Shown: positions 7,191 to 15,796 of the stretch, piece by piece
How positions within the stretch are numbered: position 1 is the stretch's first letter
Layout: each line of letters begins with the position of its first letter
NCBI GenBank assembly: GCA_905206805.1
Contig: CAJLIR010000015.1
Coordinates: 1-26,960, forward strand
Length of the DNA: 26,960 nt
From: an uncultured Caryophanales bacterium
GTDB taxonomy: Bacteria > Bacillota_I > Bacilli_A > RF39 > UBA660
Direction: 5' to 3'
Notes under the pieces: model-generated
Databases searched by the model: none
What the model saw: only the letters and a program-made list of their open reading frames with translations
Told to the model about the DNA's origin: nothing
Translations under genes and position numbers: made by a program

Positions 7191-8461
7191 TTTATTATTT
7201 CATAAATTAATTTTTCTTCTTCTGCTCTTTCATTTGAAATAGAAAAACAATCTAAAATTTCATTTACATTAATATCATTAGTATTCAAATATACTTTAAC
7301 AATTTCTTCATTTTCTAAAACATAATCTCCTACTTTTTTATTTAAAACGAAACCAACTGTATAATCAATTAAATCATGCTGTTTAAATCGGCTATCTCCC
7401 ATTGTTCTTTCTAACATTCCAAGTCGATATGCATCTATTTTAGTAACAAATCCCGTTTTTTTACTTTTTATAGAAAAAATATGCTTAGATACTGGAATAT
7501 TTTCGATATTACCATTTTGAGAATTTACCATTTCTTTAAACTTTTCATAGGCTTTACCATTTTTTAAGTTTTCGTTTACTTCTTTTAAAGCTTCATCATA
7601 ACTAATATTTTTTCCAAGACTTACCATAAGGCTTGCAAGTGTAGTTGCAACCTCTATTAAATCTTTTGGACCATTTCCTTTTAAAACATCTATACTTTCA
7701 TGAACTTCTAAAGCATTACCAATATTGTTTCCTAAAGGTTCATCCATATTAGTCAAAACACAAATTGTTTCTTTTCCGTTATTTTTTCCAATTTTAACCA
7801 TTAAATTAGCAAGATCTCTAGCTGTTTTTAGATTTTTCATAAAAGCAGCCTCTCCAACTTTTACATCAATTACTATTTTATCAACACCACTTGCTAACTT
7901 TTTACTCATAATACTAGACGCAATTAAGGGAATTGATTCAACTGTTGCTGTTAAATCTCTTAATGCATATATCTTTTTATCAGCAGGAACTAATTCTTTT
8001 GTTTGACTAACTAATGCACAACCTATATTATTTACTTGCTTAATAAATTCTTCTTTAGTTAAATTTACATTAAAACCGTCAATTGACTCTAATTTATCGA
8101 TTGTTCCACCGGTATGTCCTAGACTTCTACCACTCATTTTTGCAACTTTAACACCACATGATGCCACAAGCGGAACTAAAATAAGTGAGGTTTTATCACC
8201 AACACCACCAGTTGAATGTTTATCAACCTTAATACCATTTATTTGACTCAAATCAATTGTTTTACCGCTTTTTAACATTATATCAGTCAAGTCAAAAGTT
8301 TCTCTATCAGTCATTCCATTTATAACAATAGACATTAAAAGTGAACTCATTTGACAATCTAAAATTGTGCCATCTAAAAATCCATCAACTACAAATTGCA
8401 GTTCTGATTTTTCTAATTCACCATTTAATCTTTTTTTGTTAATTATATCTATTATATTCAT
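7187..8461 (-). CDS. pdp: Pyrimidine-nucleoside phosphorylase
   Basis: A 424-residue class II nucleoside phosphorylase that splits thymidine, uridine or deoxyuridine with phosphate to give the base and (deoxy)ribose 1-phosphate, feeding pyrimidine salvage. The phosphate-binding motif KHSTGGVGDK is at residues 81-90, and MSGRSLGHTGGTIDKLES (109-126) is the family signature. Length and N-terminus (MNIIDIINKKRLNGELEKSE) fit Bacillus-type Pdp better than proteobacterial DeoA, though the two cannot be fully separated by eye. The C-terminal alpha/beta domain is complete. An extended -10 (TGATATACT, about 8477-8485) precedes it. It stands alone rather than in a deo operon. Confidence 0.93.
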   Translation of the reverse strand: MNIIDIINKKRLNGELEKSELQFVVDGFLDGTILDCQMSSLLMSIVINGMTDRETFDLTDIMLKSGKTIDLSQINGIKVDKHSTGGVGDKTSLILVPLVASCGVKVAKMSGRSLGHTGGTIDKLESIDGFNVNLTKEEFIKQVNNIGCALVSQTKELVPADKKIYALRDLTATVESIPLIASSIMSKKLASGVDKIVIDVKVGEAAFMKNLKTARDLANLMVKIGKNNGKETICVLTNMDEPLGNNIGNALEVHESIDVLKGNGPKDLIEVATTLASLMVSLGKNISYDEALKEVNENLKNGKAYEKFKEMVNSQNGNIENIPVSKHIFSIKSKKTGFVTKIDAYRLGMLERTMGDSRFKQHDLIDYTVGFVLNKKVGDYVLENEEIVKVYLNTNDINVNEILDCFSISNERAEEEKLIYEIIK

Positions 8462-8504
8462 ATCATCACCATATTTAGTATATCATATTTTTTTTGTTAT
8501 ATAT

Positions 8505-8532
8505 TAAAAAAGTATATGATTTTACATATACT
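8505..8532 (-). terminator. Terminator after the unknown 258-residue protein gene
   Basis: Stem AGTATATG / CATATACT (8511-8518, 8525-8532), 6-nt loop, then a run of T on the minus strand (8506-8511). It overlaps the stop codon of the gene at 8531-9307 and separates it from pdp. Confidence 0.8.
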
Positions 8533-9307
8533 AGTCAAAAAATGAAATCTGTCCAGGTATTTGTTTAATTTTAGTTTTTACTTTTTCACATACATCAATA
8601 TATTCATTTTCTTCTTCATAACGATAATCTTCTACACTACTATATTTTTTCTTTTCTAATTCATCTAAATCTGGGTAATATTCAATATCAGGATCATATT
8701 TATCATCTTGATCGTTACCTAGAATATTTGTATTCACAAAATCGCTAATATTATCATTTTTGTTCGAAACGTTTTGAACGATTTTTTTATTACTAAGGTA
8801 AATTTCTCTATATTTTAATAAATCTCTACATATTTCAAAGTAGTTTTTGTTTTCTTTTATATTACGATACCATTCACCTATCATATATTGATAATCCGTT
8901 TTACTTAAATATCGCTTTGATTTATTGATTATATAACCTGAAAAATATTTTTTATAATCATTTATAAAACTTCTCATAAATTCTTGATCTTTTAAAAACT
9001 CATTTTTAATAACAAACAAATCTTTTTTATAAATAACTTTTATTCTCTTTAAGGTTCCATCATCTAATACGCCTAAAATAACAATTTGACCATTATATTT
9101 TTTATTATTCTTTTTTTCAATTTGTTCTATAAAACTAGAATTATTTTTCAAGAAATTGCTAATGATTAAATCGAATTTTTTCCTGACATCTGTTGAATCA
9201 TTAAAATTGCAAGATATATATCTATCCAAATAATAATTTTCATCTTCGATAAGAGTTTTGCTAATATTACAATTTTTATCTAAAACAATACTTAAATATC
9301 TTTTCAT
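8531..9307 (-). CDS. Unknown protein with C-terminal beta-clamp-like peptide
   Basis: I do not recognise the family of this 258-residue protein. It is soluble, lysine- and tyrosine-rich, with no membrane helix. The first ~130 residues look alpha/beta (a strand-like IVILGVLDDGTLKRIKVIYK near 75-94). A helical stretch follows (FEICRDLLKYREIYLSNKK). Then comes an acidic, low-complexity linker with many Asp, Tyr and Glu (about 195-240). The last residues are GQISFFD; QISFF (253-257) resembles the QL(S/D)LF peptide by which proteins bind the DNA sliding clamp, and a flexible acidic linker before it fits. This is a motif match only. It lies 26 nt after the lytic-transglycosylase-like gene, with its own AGGTGA ribosome site, so they are probably co-transcribed. 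Confidence 0.7.
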   Translation of the reverse strand: MKRYLSIVLDKNCNISKTLIEDENYYLDRYISCNFNDSTDVRKKFDLIISNFLKNNSSFIEQIEKKNNKKYNGQIVILGVLDDGTLKRIKVIYKKDLFVIKNEFLKDQEFMRSFINDYKKYFSGYIINKSKRYLSKTDYQYMIGEWYRNIKENKNYFEICRDLLKYREIYLSNKKIVQNVSNKNDNISDFVNTNILGNDQDDKYDPDIEYYPDLDELEKKKYSSVEDYRYEEENEYIDVCEKVKTKIKQIPGQISFFD

Positions 9308-9333
9308 CTTTCACCTACAACATACATCAATAA

Positions 9334-10341
9334 TTATCTATTTTTAATATTTTCTTTTTTACTTTTAAAACCATCATTTAAATCAAAACAGTAACTTTCT
9401 CCATCACACTTATAATAAACATTATTATCAGTACAAAGGCTAATAATCGTGTTAAGATAATTTGGATCACCATAAGTGTCATATTTCCATGTACTATCAT
9501 ATTTTTTTGGGTTTTTGTATATTTCTTCCAAATATTTTGTCCAATCTATATCAAATGGATTTTCCATTAAAATTTCAGGAGTAATATTTCTGTCATTTGC
9601 AGTCATTGATACCATAACGTCAACCATTTCACCATAATTATGAGATTGAATAGCCATATAAATATTTCCCTTATATTTTTCTATTGCATTTTGAAACATC
9701 ATACAGGCAATTTTAACATTAGTATCATAATCTTTTACATTATCTATAGTATATGTTTCTGTATCATATTGTTCGGTTTCATAGTTATATGCTGTAAATT
9801 TCTCACCATCATGAATTTCTTCTAATTGCATCATTCCAATTGCATTATTATTATACCTAGGACCCTCTGGTAAACATCCCTCATGATCAAGACTACTTTC
9901 TTTACAAGCAATAGCCAACATTATTTCTGGATCAATACCATATTGATATGAATATTTTTCTATAACTGCATATCTTTCTGTTGTTTTAAAACTTTCAATA
10001 TATCTTATATCAGAATGATTTCCGACATTAAAATTTGCTTTTTTATACGAACTTGTATTTTCAGTTCTATAATATTCTGGTTCATACATTAAATCATCAT
10101 TAATTTTATCAGCACTAATTATTTTTTTATTTATGTCCTCATTATCAATTGTTATAGAAGTACTAGATAAATTTTCATTAGATTTTTTTTCATTTTTTAA
10201 ACATGACGCACCAGAAAAAATCATAATGCTTCCTAATCCAAAAGCGACAATTTTTTTATTATTAAAAATTATTTTTTTCTTAGTATGTAACTTTTTTGTC
10301 TTATTTTTATCTATTACATAAGAACTATCACTATAATTCAT
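9334..10341 (-). CDS. Exported lytic transglycosylase-like (SLT fold) protein
   Basis: 335 residues. A long basic cytoplasmic N-tail (about 1-31) leads to one hydrophobic segment (IVAFGLGSIMIFSGA, 31-45), then Cys47; GASC is a weak lipobox, so it is either a lipoprotein or held by a signal anchor. After a polar linker comes an SLT-like domain: YSYQYGIDPEIMLAIACKES with candidate catalytic Glu148, AIGMMQLE (167-174) and AIQSHNYG (230-237). These match the ES, GLMQ and AYNxG motifs of lytic transglycosylases that cut glycan strands of peptidoglycan. An insertion with many Tyr and Thr (about 178-205) separates the motifs. Enzyme activity is inferred. It is the first gene of a pair with the unknown clamp-peptide protein; an extended -10 (TGATACAAT) lies upstream. 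Confidence 0.78.
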   Translation of the reverse strand: MNYSDSSYVIDKNKTKKLHTKKKIIFNNKKIVAFGLGSIMIFSGASCLKNEKKSNENLSSTSITIDNEDINKKIISADKINDDLMYEPEYYRTENTSSYKKANFNVGNHSDIRYIESFKTTERYAVIEKYSYQYGIDPEIMLAIACKESSLDHEGCLPEGPRYNNNAIGMMQLEEIHDGEKFTAYNYETEQYDTETYTIDNVKDYDTNVKIACMMFQNAIEKYKGNIYMAIQSHNYGEMVDVMVSMTANDRNITPEILMENPFDIDWTKYLEEIYKNPKKYDSTWKYDTYGDPNYLNTIISLCTDNNVYYKCDGESYCFDLNDGFKSKKENIKNR

Positions 10342-10391
10342 ATTTACACCTCTAAAAAAATTGTATCACAAAAAAAAGAAAGATAAAAGTC

Positions 10392-12413
10392 TTATTTAGT
10401 AAAATCACAATTACTACAGTTTATTTTATCTTTCTTTATAGTAAGCATACTATTACAATTTGGACATAATTCACCAGTTGGTTTATCCCAGTAGGCGGTT
10501 TTACAGGTAGGATAATTATTACATCCGTAAAAAACTTTACCACGTTTACTCTTTTTTTCAATAATTTTTCCATCACAATTAGGACAAGCACAAACTTCTA
10601 CTATTTCTTTTGGTTCAGTTTTTATATATTTACATTCTGGATAATTGCTACATGCCGTAAACGAACCATATCTTCCTTTTCTTATTACTAATGGACTACC
10701 ACAATTTGGACACATCTCACCAGTTTCTTCTGGTGGTTTTTTCTCCATTTTAGTAAATGCTTCTTTAACTGATGGTTCAAAATCATCATAAAATTCTCTT
10801 AAAACTTTTACTGGATTTTCGTTTCCTTCAGCAATTTTATCTAAATCACTTTCCATATTTGCGGTATATTTAACATTTATTATATGACTAAAACATTCTT
10901 GTAATTTATCTGTTATTTCAATACCAATTTCAGTTGGAACAAATTTTTTCTCTTCAACTTTTACATATCCTCTTGTTTTTATAGTATCCATAATCGTTGC
11001 GTAAGTACTAGGTCTTCCAATACCCAATTCTTCCAATTCTTTAATTAATTTTGCCTCAGTATATCTTGCTGGTGCTTTTGTAAAGTGTTGTTCACTTTCA
11101 ATTTTTTCTGATGTTAATTTATCTTCTTCATTTAATTCAGGTAATTTTTCATTTGAAACATCTTCATAATCACCATATACTTTTAAATAACCATCAAATG
11201 ATAAAATTTGACCAGTTGCTTTAAATTTATAATCATTGTTATCCAAAATTATTGTCGTATTATCTGTTTTAGCATCCTTCATTAAAGAAGCAAGTGCACG
11301 GTAATAAATAAGTCTATATAATTTATATTCATCACTAGTTAAATATGGTTTTACTGATAGTGGCGTTCTTTCAATACTTGATGGTCTAATTGCTTCGTGG
11401 GCGTCCTGAACATTTTCTTTTTGTTTAACAACTTTTACGCTTCCAACATATTCCTTGCCATATTCTCTTTTTACAAACTCATTTGTTGCACTAACAAACT
11501 CATTAGATAATCTTACAGAATCGGTACGCATATAAGTAATTAAACCGACAGTTTCATTTTCAAGTTCAATTCCTTCATATAATTTTTGTGCAACTGACAT
11601 TGTTTTTTTAGCACCCATATTTAATTTATTAGATGCAACTTGTTGCAATGTACTAGTAATAAAAGGTAAAGGTGATTTTTTATTTTTTGTTTTTCTATCT
11701 ACAGAACTAACTAAAAATAAAGAATCCAATTCATTTAATACTTTATTAGCTTCAGTTTCATTTTTTAATTCTATATCTTTATTTTTATATTTAAATAATT
11801 CTGCCTTAAAATCTTCAAAATCGGCACTTATCTTATAATATTCTTCAGGTTTAAATGCTAATATTTCACGTTCACGATCGACAATCAATTTTAAAGCAAC
11901 GCTTTGTACCCTACCAGCACTAGATCCACTTGTTTTTGCCTGCATTAATTTACTTAATCTAAATCCAATAATTCTATCAAGCATTCTTCTAGTTTCTTGA
12001 GAATTAACTAAGTTTTGGTCAATTTTTCTAGAATGTTTAAATGCTTCTATGATAGCGTTTTTTGTAATTTCATTAAACACAACACGTTTATAATTATTGT
12101 CGTTTAAACCTAAACAGTCGTATAAATGCCAACTAATAGCTTCTCCTTCACGGTCTGGATCGGTTGCAAGATATACAAATTTAGATTCTTTTACGTCTTT
12201 TTTTAATTCTGTAATTACACTTTTTTTACCCTTTATAGTTACATAATCAGGTTTAAAATCATTTTCAACATCAATACCAAGTCCATATTTTCCTTTAGTA
12301 GAAAGATCTCTTATATGGCCTTTACTTGAAACAACTTTATAGTCACTTCCTAAGTATTTTTCAATAGTTTTTGATTTACTTGGTGATTCGACAATTACAA
12401 GATTTTGACTCAT
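10392..12413 (-). CDS. topA: DNA topoisomerase I
   Basis: A 673-residue type IA topoisomerase that relaxes negative supercoils by nicking and religating one strand. The TOPRIM domain is at the N-terminus (LVIVESPSKSKTIEKYLG, YLATDPDREGEAISWHL at 81-97), the strand-passage core follows, and the active-site Tyr294 is in GLITYMRTDS. The C-terminus carries three Cys4 zinc ribbons: CPNCG...CSNYPEC, CPNCD...CNNYPTC and CPNCN...CSNC. Length matches Firmicutes TopA. Start ATG 12411-12413 has GGAAG upstream and a good promoter (12442-12470). It lies between the activase cluster and the lytic transglycosylase-like gene without dprA, its common neighbour. Confidence 0.97.
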   Translation of the reverse strand: MSQNLVIVESPSKSKTIEKYLGSDYKVVSSKGHIRDLSTKGKYGLGIDVENDFKPDYVTIKGKKSVITELKKDVKESKFVYLATDPDREGEAISWHLYDCLGLNDNNYKRVVFNEITKNAIIEAFKHSRKIDQNLVNSQETRRMLDRIIGFRLSKLMQAKTSGSSAGRVQSVALKLIVDREREILAFKPEEYYKISADFEDFKAELFKYKNKDIELKNETEANKVLNELDSLFLVSSVDRKTKNKKSPLPFITSTLQQVASNKLNMGAKKTMSVAQKLYEGIELENETVGLITYMRTDSVRLSNEFVSATNEFVKREYGKEYVGSVKVVKQKENVQDAHEAIRPSSIERTPLSVKPYLTSDEYKLYRLIYYRALASLMKDAKTDNTTIILDNNDYKFKATGQILSFDGYLKVYGDYEDVSNEKLPELNEEDKLTSEKIESEQHFTKAPARYTEAKLIKELEELGIGRPSTYATIMDTIKTRGYVKVEEKKFVPTEIGIEITDKLQECFSHIINVKYTANMESDLDKIAEGNENPVKVLREFYDDFEPSVKEAFTKMEKKPPEETGEMCPNCGSPLVIRKGRYGSFTACSNYPECKYIKTEPKEIVEVCACPNCDGKIIEKKSKRGKVFYGCNNYPTCKTAYWDKPTGELCPNCNSMLTIKKDKINCSNCDFTK

Positions 12414-12441
12414 AGTCCACTTCCTTTTTTATCAATTATAA

Positions 12442-12470
12442 TTTATACACTAAACTTTTATTAAAGTCAA
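12442..12470 (-). promoter_or_regulatory. topA promoter
   Basis: Minus strand TTGACT (12465-12470), a 17-bp spacer and TATAAA (12442-12447), in the 64-base gap between the activase gene and topA. Confidence 0.7.
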
Positions 12471-12477
12471 CATATTT

Positions 12478-13422
12478 TTATGATTTGACAGCTCCTTTTG
12501 GACACTTATTACCAAATGAGTCAATTAAAGTATTATCTTTATATATTTTTAAAACCTCACAGTTATTAGCGCATCCCTTACATTCTGAACCAATTGTTTC
12601 AAATTTTAAATCTGCTATATTCAAATCATAAATTTTATCTGTTTTATATTTTTTTGATAGTATCGCAATTCCCAAAGCCCCCATTAAATGACTATTTTCA
12701 TCAACAATAACATCTTCACCTAATATTTCTTTAAAATATTTAAGTACTCCCTTATTTTTACTTACACCACCTTGAAAAACTATTGGTGTTTTAATTTTTT
12801 TACCTTTTCCAACATTATTCAAATAATTTATTACAATGCTTCTACATAATCCTGCAATAATATCTTTTTTATCATATCCTACTTGTGCCTTATGAATTAA
12901 ATCAGACTCGGCAAAAACAGTGCAACGTGCCGCAATTTTAACTGGATTATTACTTTGTAAAGCTAACGAGCCAAATTCAGAAACATCTACTCCAAGTCTT
13001 TTTGCTTGACTAGATAAAAAAGAACCAGTTCCAGCAGCACATAATGTATTCATAGAATAATCAGTAATAATACCATTTTCAAGTAAAATTATTTTGGAAT
13101 CTTGACCGCCTATTTCTAAAATTGTTCTAGCATTTGGAATAATAGATAAAGTACCCACTGCATGAGCTGTTATTTCGTTTTTTACAATATTAGCATCTAC
13201 CATTAAACCAATAAGTTTTCTAGCACTTCCAGTAGTTCCAATTCCTCTTATTACAATATTTTTAGGTAAATCTTTTTTTAACTCACTAATAAGTCTTTTT
13301 ACTGCATTAACAGGATTTCCCTCAGTCCAAATATAAAGAGATTTTATTATTTTTTCATTCGAATCAATTATTACACCTTTAGTAGAAATTGAGCCTATAT
13401 CAATACCCAAATAACAATCCAT
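12478..13422 (-). CDS. 2-hydroxyacyl-CoA dehydratase activase-type ATPase (BadF/BcrA/HgdC family)
   Basis: A 314-residue ASKHA-fold ATPase (COG1924). Phosphate loop GIDIGSISTKG (residues 6-16); second ATP motif EIGGQDSK (103-110). The two cysteines that hold the bridging [4Fe-4S] cluster in HgdC-type activators are present: Cys128 in NTLCAAGTG and Cys167 in ARCTVFAES. GQDSK, QGGVSKNKG and MGALGIA complete the fold. A C-terminal tail with CKGCANNC (281-288) and Cys307 may bind metal and is absent from the simple HgdC. Known activators pump an electron into a dehydratase using ATP. The true substrate here is unknown. The start codon overlaps the stop of the preceding gene, so the partners are translationally coupled. 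Confidence 0.9.
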   Translation of the reverse strand: MDCYLGIDIGSISTKGVIIDSNEKIIKSLYIWTEGNPVNAVKRLISELKKDLPKNIVIRGIGTTGSARKLIGLMVDANIVKNEITAHAVGTLSIIPNARTILEIGGQDSKIILLENGIITDYSMNTLCAAGTGSFLSSQAKRLGVDVSEFGSLALQSNNPVKIAARCTVFAESDLIHKAQVGYDKKDIIAGLCRSIVINYLNNVGKGKKIKTPIVFQGGVSKNKGVLKYFKEILGEDVIVDENSHLMGALGIAILSKKYKTDKIYDLNIADLKFETIGSECKGCANNCEVLKIYKDNTLIDSFGNKCPKGAVKS

Positions 13423-14510
13423 TATTTTCTCCTCATTTCTATCATATCGTAAAATGCTTCTATACGAGTTTTAATACCTACTTCTGAAGTGTTTGAATCA
13501 AAGCTAAAATATATTATAGGAACATTATATTGCTTACATATTTTATTCAAAATTGGCATTACACCTATTTCTGGAGTACAAAATGCCGATTTTATATGAA
13601 TAATACCATCATACCCATTTGTACATAAATATTTGCACCTAGCAACATTATCACAAGCATCTGCACCCATTCTATATTTAACAAATTCACTAGCATATTT
13701 TAAATATTTTTTTACTTTTCTTGCCTTTTCATAAACCAAATAATGAGCATTAGTATATCTTTTAATTTCAATATTATAGCTTGCTAATTCTTGTTCTAAA
13801 TAATAATTTGAAAATGGTTCCATTATAGTATATAATTCACCTATTATACCAACTTTTAAACAATTAGAAGGTTTATTAACCTCAAGTTTTTTAAACTCTT
13901 TTAAATATTTTTTATATAATGCCCTTAATTTAATATACGATTTTACTTTGCTAAAATCCTTTAACATTTTATTATTTAATTTAATAAAACTATCTTTTTC
14001 TTTTTCAAAACCAATATTACTACGTATATAGTCATCAATTTTATCCATATATTTAACCATTTTAGACGTTATAAATAAATAATATAAAGCTTTTATTTTA
14101 TTAAATTTAGGTTCAAATTTTTTTATTTCTTTTAAAATATGCTTAACATTTTTGCTTCCTGCTGTTACAAAATTAACAAATGTAAAATCATATCCTAAAT
14201 CTTTTAAAATTTGTTCTTGTAATTCACTATAATATCCATACCTACATCCACCACCTGCTTGTACTAAAATATTTGCGCCCTTTTCTAAAGATTCAATAAA
14301 TGTACCTAATGTATATTTAAAAGGCGTACAAACAAAATCAGGACTATATTTACTACCAAGTTCAATTGTTTTATTGGTTATTTTAGGAGGCGACATAATT
14401 TCGCAATTAAAAATATGTTTAAATAAATATTTAACAGGAACATAGTAATTTCCCATTTGTGGGAATGACAATATCTTTTTATCTTTATTAACTATTTTGT
14501 CTTTTTGCAT
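13422..14510 (-). CDS. Acyl-CoA dehydratase activase-related partner protein (COG3580/COG3581-like, second)
   Basis: 362 residues, related to the D-component-like half of activase-related multidomain proteins. N-terminal FPQMGNYYVPVKYLF, then GSKYSPDFVCTPFKYTLG with Cys61 and AGGGCRYGYYSE with Cys89. The C-terminal half has ADACDNVARCKYLC, AFCTPEIGVMPIL and the family ending IYFSFDSNTSEVGIKTRIEAF. The conserved cysteines suggest Fe-S binding. In many Firmicutes the same pieces are joined to the activase in one protein of over 1000 residues; here they are separate. The gene overlaps the one before it by 23 nt and touches the activase after it. Substrate and reaction are unknown. Confidence 0.8.
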   Translation of the reverse strand: MQKDKIVNKDKKILSFPQMGNYYVPVKYLFKHIFNCEIMSPPKITNKTIELGSKYSPDFVCTPFKYTLGTFIESLEKGANILVQAGGGCRYGYYSELQEQILKDLGYDFTFVNFVTAGSKNVKHILKEIKKFEPKFNKIKALYYLFITSKMVKYMDKIDDYIRSNIGFEKEKDSFIKLNNKMLKDFSKVKSYIKLRALYKKYLKEFKKLEVNKPSNCLKVGIIGELYTIMEPFSNYYLEQELASYNIEIKRYTNAHYLVYEKARKVKKYLKYASEFVKYRMGADACDNVARCKYLCTNGYDGIIHIKSAFCTPEIGVMPILNKICKQYNVPIIYFSFDSNTSEVGIKTRIEAFYDMIEMRRK

Positions 14511-15399
14511 CTAATATATCAACAAAACTTTCTATACGAGTTTCTATTCCTGTTAAAGAATCTATATCATCAATAATTAAATTAAGATATGGTTTTGATA
14601 TTTTTCTCATTGCAAGCTCATTAGCAAGAGAATCTGGTCCACATGGAAAAGAAGAAATAAAAATCACCCCATCTATTTTGTCTTTAGCAAGTTCAATCGC
14701 GCCTAATTCTTCACGATTATATTTCCAATATAAGGTATTAGAAATTTTACTAGAGAGTTCGTTTGACTTTTTGCTATCAAATTTATCACTATATATTATT
14801 TCAATATTTTGTTTTTTTAGCATTTTAACAATAGGAATACCAAAATACTGATCATATAATATATATGGATGTCCTACCATTAAAATTTTTATATTAGTAT
14901 TATCTAATTTTTTTCTATTAATTATAATATCTCTTTCTTTTATATTATTTGCTTCACTTAGTGCCTTATTATAAGCTCTTATTGCTTCACTTATAGATAT
15001 ACCTAAATTATTTGCAATTTCAACCAAACCTACAAAATCGTTTTCTTTTCTTTTTACATCTACATTATAATTAAGTAAATTTACATTAAAAATATTATTA
15101 ACAATATCATATATAGCCAAAAAATTTGTACAGGTTTGATTATTAACATCATATTTATCTATTCTTGGAACTAATATATAATCACACTTATCTTTTAAAT
15201 AAGCAATATGTCCTAAATATACTTTTAAAGCGAGACACATTTCATCACAAGAATATTTAATACCTAAATCAATAATTTTTCTATTTGTGGGTGGACTTAT
15301 AACGACATCTAAGCCAATGTTTTCAAAAAAATTAATCCATAAATTGTTAAAATAGTAAAAATGTAATGCTCTTGGTATTCCTATTTTTATCTTGTCCAT
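14488..15399 (-). CDS. Acyl-CoA dehydratase activase-related partner protein (DUF2229-like, first)
   Basis: 303 residues. The start MDKIKIGIPRALHFYYFNN, then FFENIGLDVVISPPTNRKII and GIKYSCDEMCLALKVYLGHIAYL, matches the DUF2229 domain of activase-related proteins. DYILVPRIDKYD follows. The C-terminal half ends with FISSFPCGPDSL and DDIDSLTGIETRIESF, paralogous to the end of the next gene (TRIEAF). Four cysteines lie in conserved places (SCDEMC, TCTN, PCGP) and could hold an Fe-S cluster. First gene of the three-gene unit; it starts at ATG 15397-15399 after AGGTGAT. It is divergent from the Cys-rich DUF1540 gene. Function is inferred from family only. Confidence 0.82.
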   Translation of the reverse strand: MDKIKIGIPRALHFYYFNNLWINFFENIGLDVVISPPTNRKIIDLGIKYSCDEMCLALKVYLGHIAYLKDKCDYILVPRIDKYDVNNQTCTNFLAIYDIVNNIFNVNLLNYNVDVKRKENDFVGLVEIANNLGISISEAIRAYNKALSEANNIKERDIIINRKKLDNTNIKILMVGHPYILYDQYFGIPIVKMLKKQNIEIIYSDKFDSKKSNELSSKISNTLYWKYNREELGAIELAKDKIDGVIFISSFPCGPDSLANELAMRKISKPYLNLIIDDIDSLTGIETRIESFVDILDAKRQNS

Positions 15400-15484
15400 T
15401 TTATCACCTAATAAAGATTATTATCTAAAAATATTTTTATGAATAAAAATTAATGTTAAATGCCATAATATTAATGGTGATAAT

Positions 15485-15649
15485 ATGGAAAATAAAGATC
15501 AAAAAATTTGTTGTAGTGTTCACGATTGTAAATTTTGTAACTGCAATGAAAATTGTTGCTCATTAGATAAAATTGAAGTATGCAACTGCGGATGCGATAA
15601 AGATAAAGAAGCAACAATGTGTAATAGTTATAAAAAATGCGAAAAGTAA
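15485..15649 (+). CDS. DUF1540-like Cys-rich mini-protein
   Basis: A 54-residue protein beginning MENKDQKICCSVHDCKFC. It has 12 cysteines (CC, C, CNC, CC, CNCGC, C, C), so over a fifth of the residues are cysteine, and ends KKCEK. The pattern of a first CxVxxC and a late C after T resembles DUF1540, small proteins assumed to bind metal, common in Firmicutes. No signal peptide, so probably cytoplasmic. The start ATG at 15485-15487 follows GGTGAT. An extended -10 (TGCCATAAT) lies just upstream and a terminator overlaps its stop. It lies between the divergent activase-partner gene and femAB-type gene. Zinc, iron or copper binding is an inference. Confidence 0.78.
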   Translation: MENKDQKICCSVHDCKFCNCNENCCSLDKIEVCNCGCDKDKEATMCNSYKKCEK

Positions 15650-15677
15650 AAAGATAATTTTATCTTTTTATTTTTTT
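15647..15677 (+). terminator. Terminator of the DUF1540 gene
   Basis: An 11-bp near-perfect stem (15647-15657 and 15660-15670) with a tight loop, then seven T residues on the plus strand. It overlaps the stop codon. Confidence 0.85.
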
Positions 15678-15740
15678 ATTAACGTTAAATATTATATCTT
15701 TCTAAATATGCGCAAATTACTGCAAATAGACATCTAAATA

Positions 15741-15769
15741 TAGTTTTTTAGTAAAAAATATGTTATAAT
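15741..15769 (+). promoter_or_regulatory. Promoter of the FemAB-type gene
   Basis: An exact TATAAT (15764-15769) with extended -10 TG (TGTTATAAT). The -35 (TAGTTT at 15741-15746) is weak with a 17-bp spacer. It lies 27 bases before the start codon. Confidence 0.6.
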
Positions 15770-15796
15770 TATCTAATTCGTTATGGAGATGATTAA

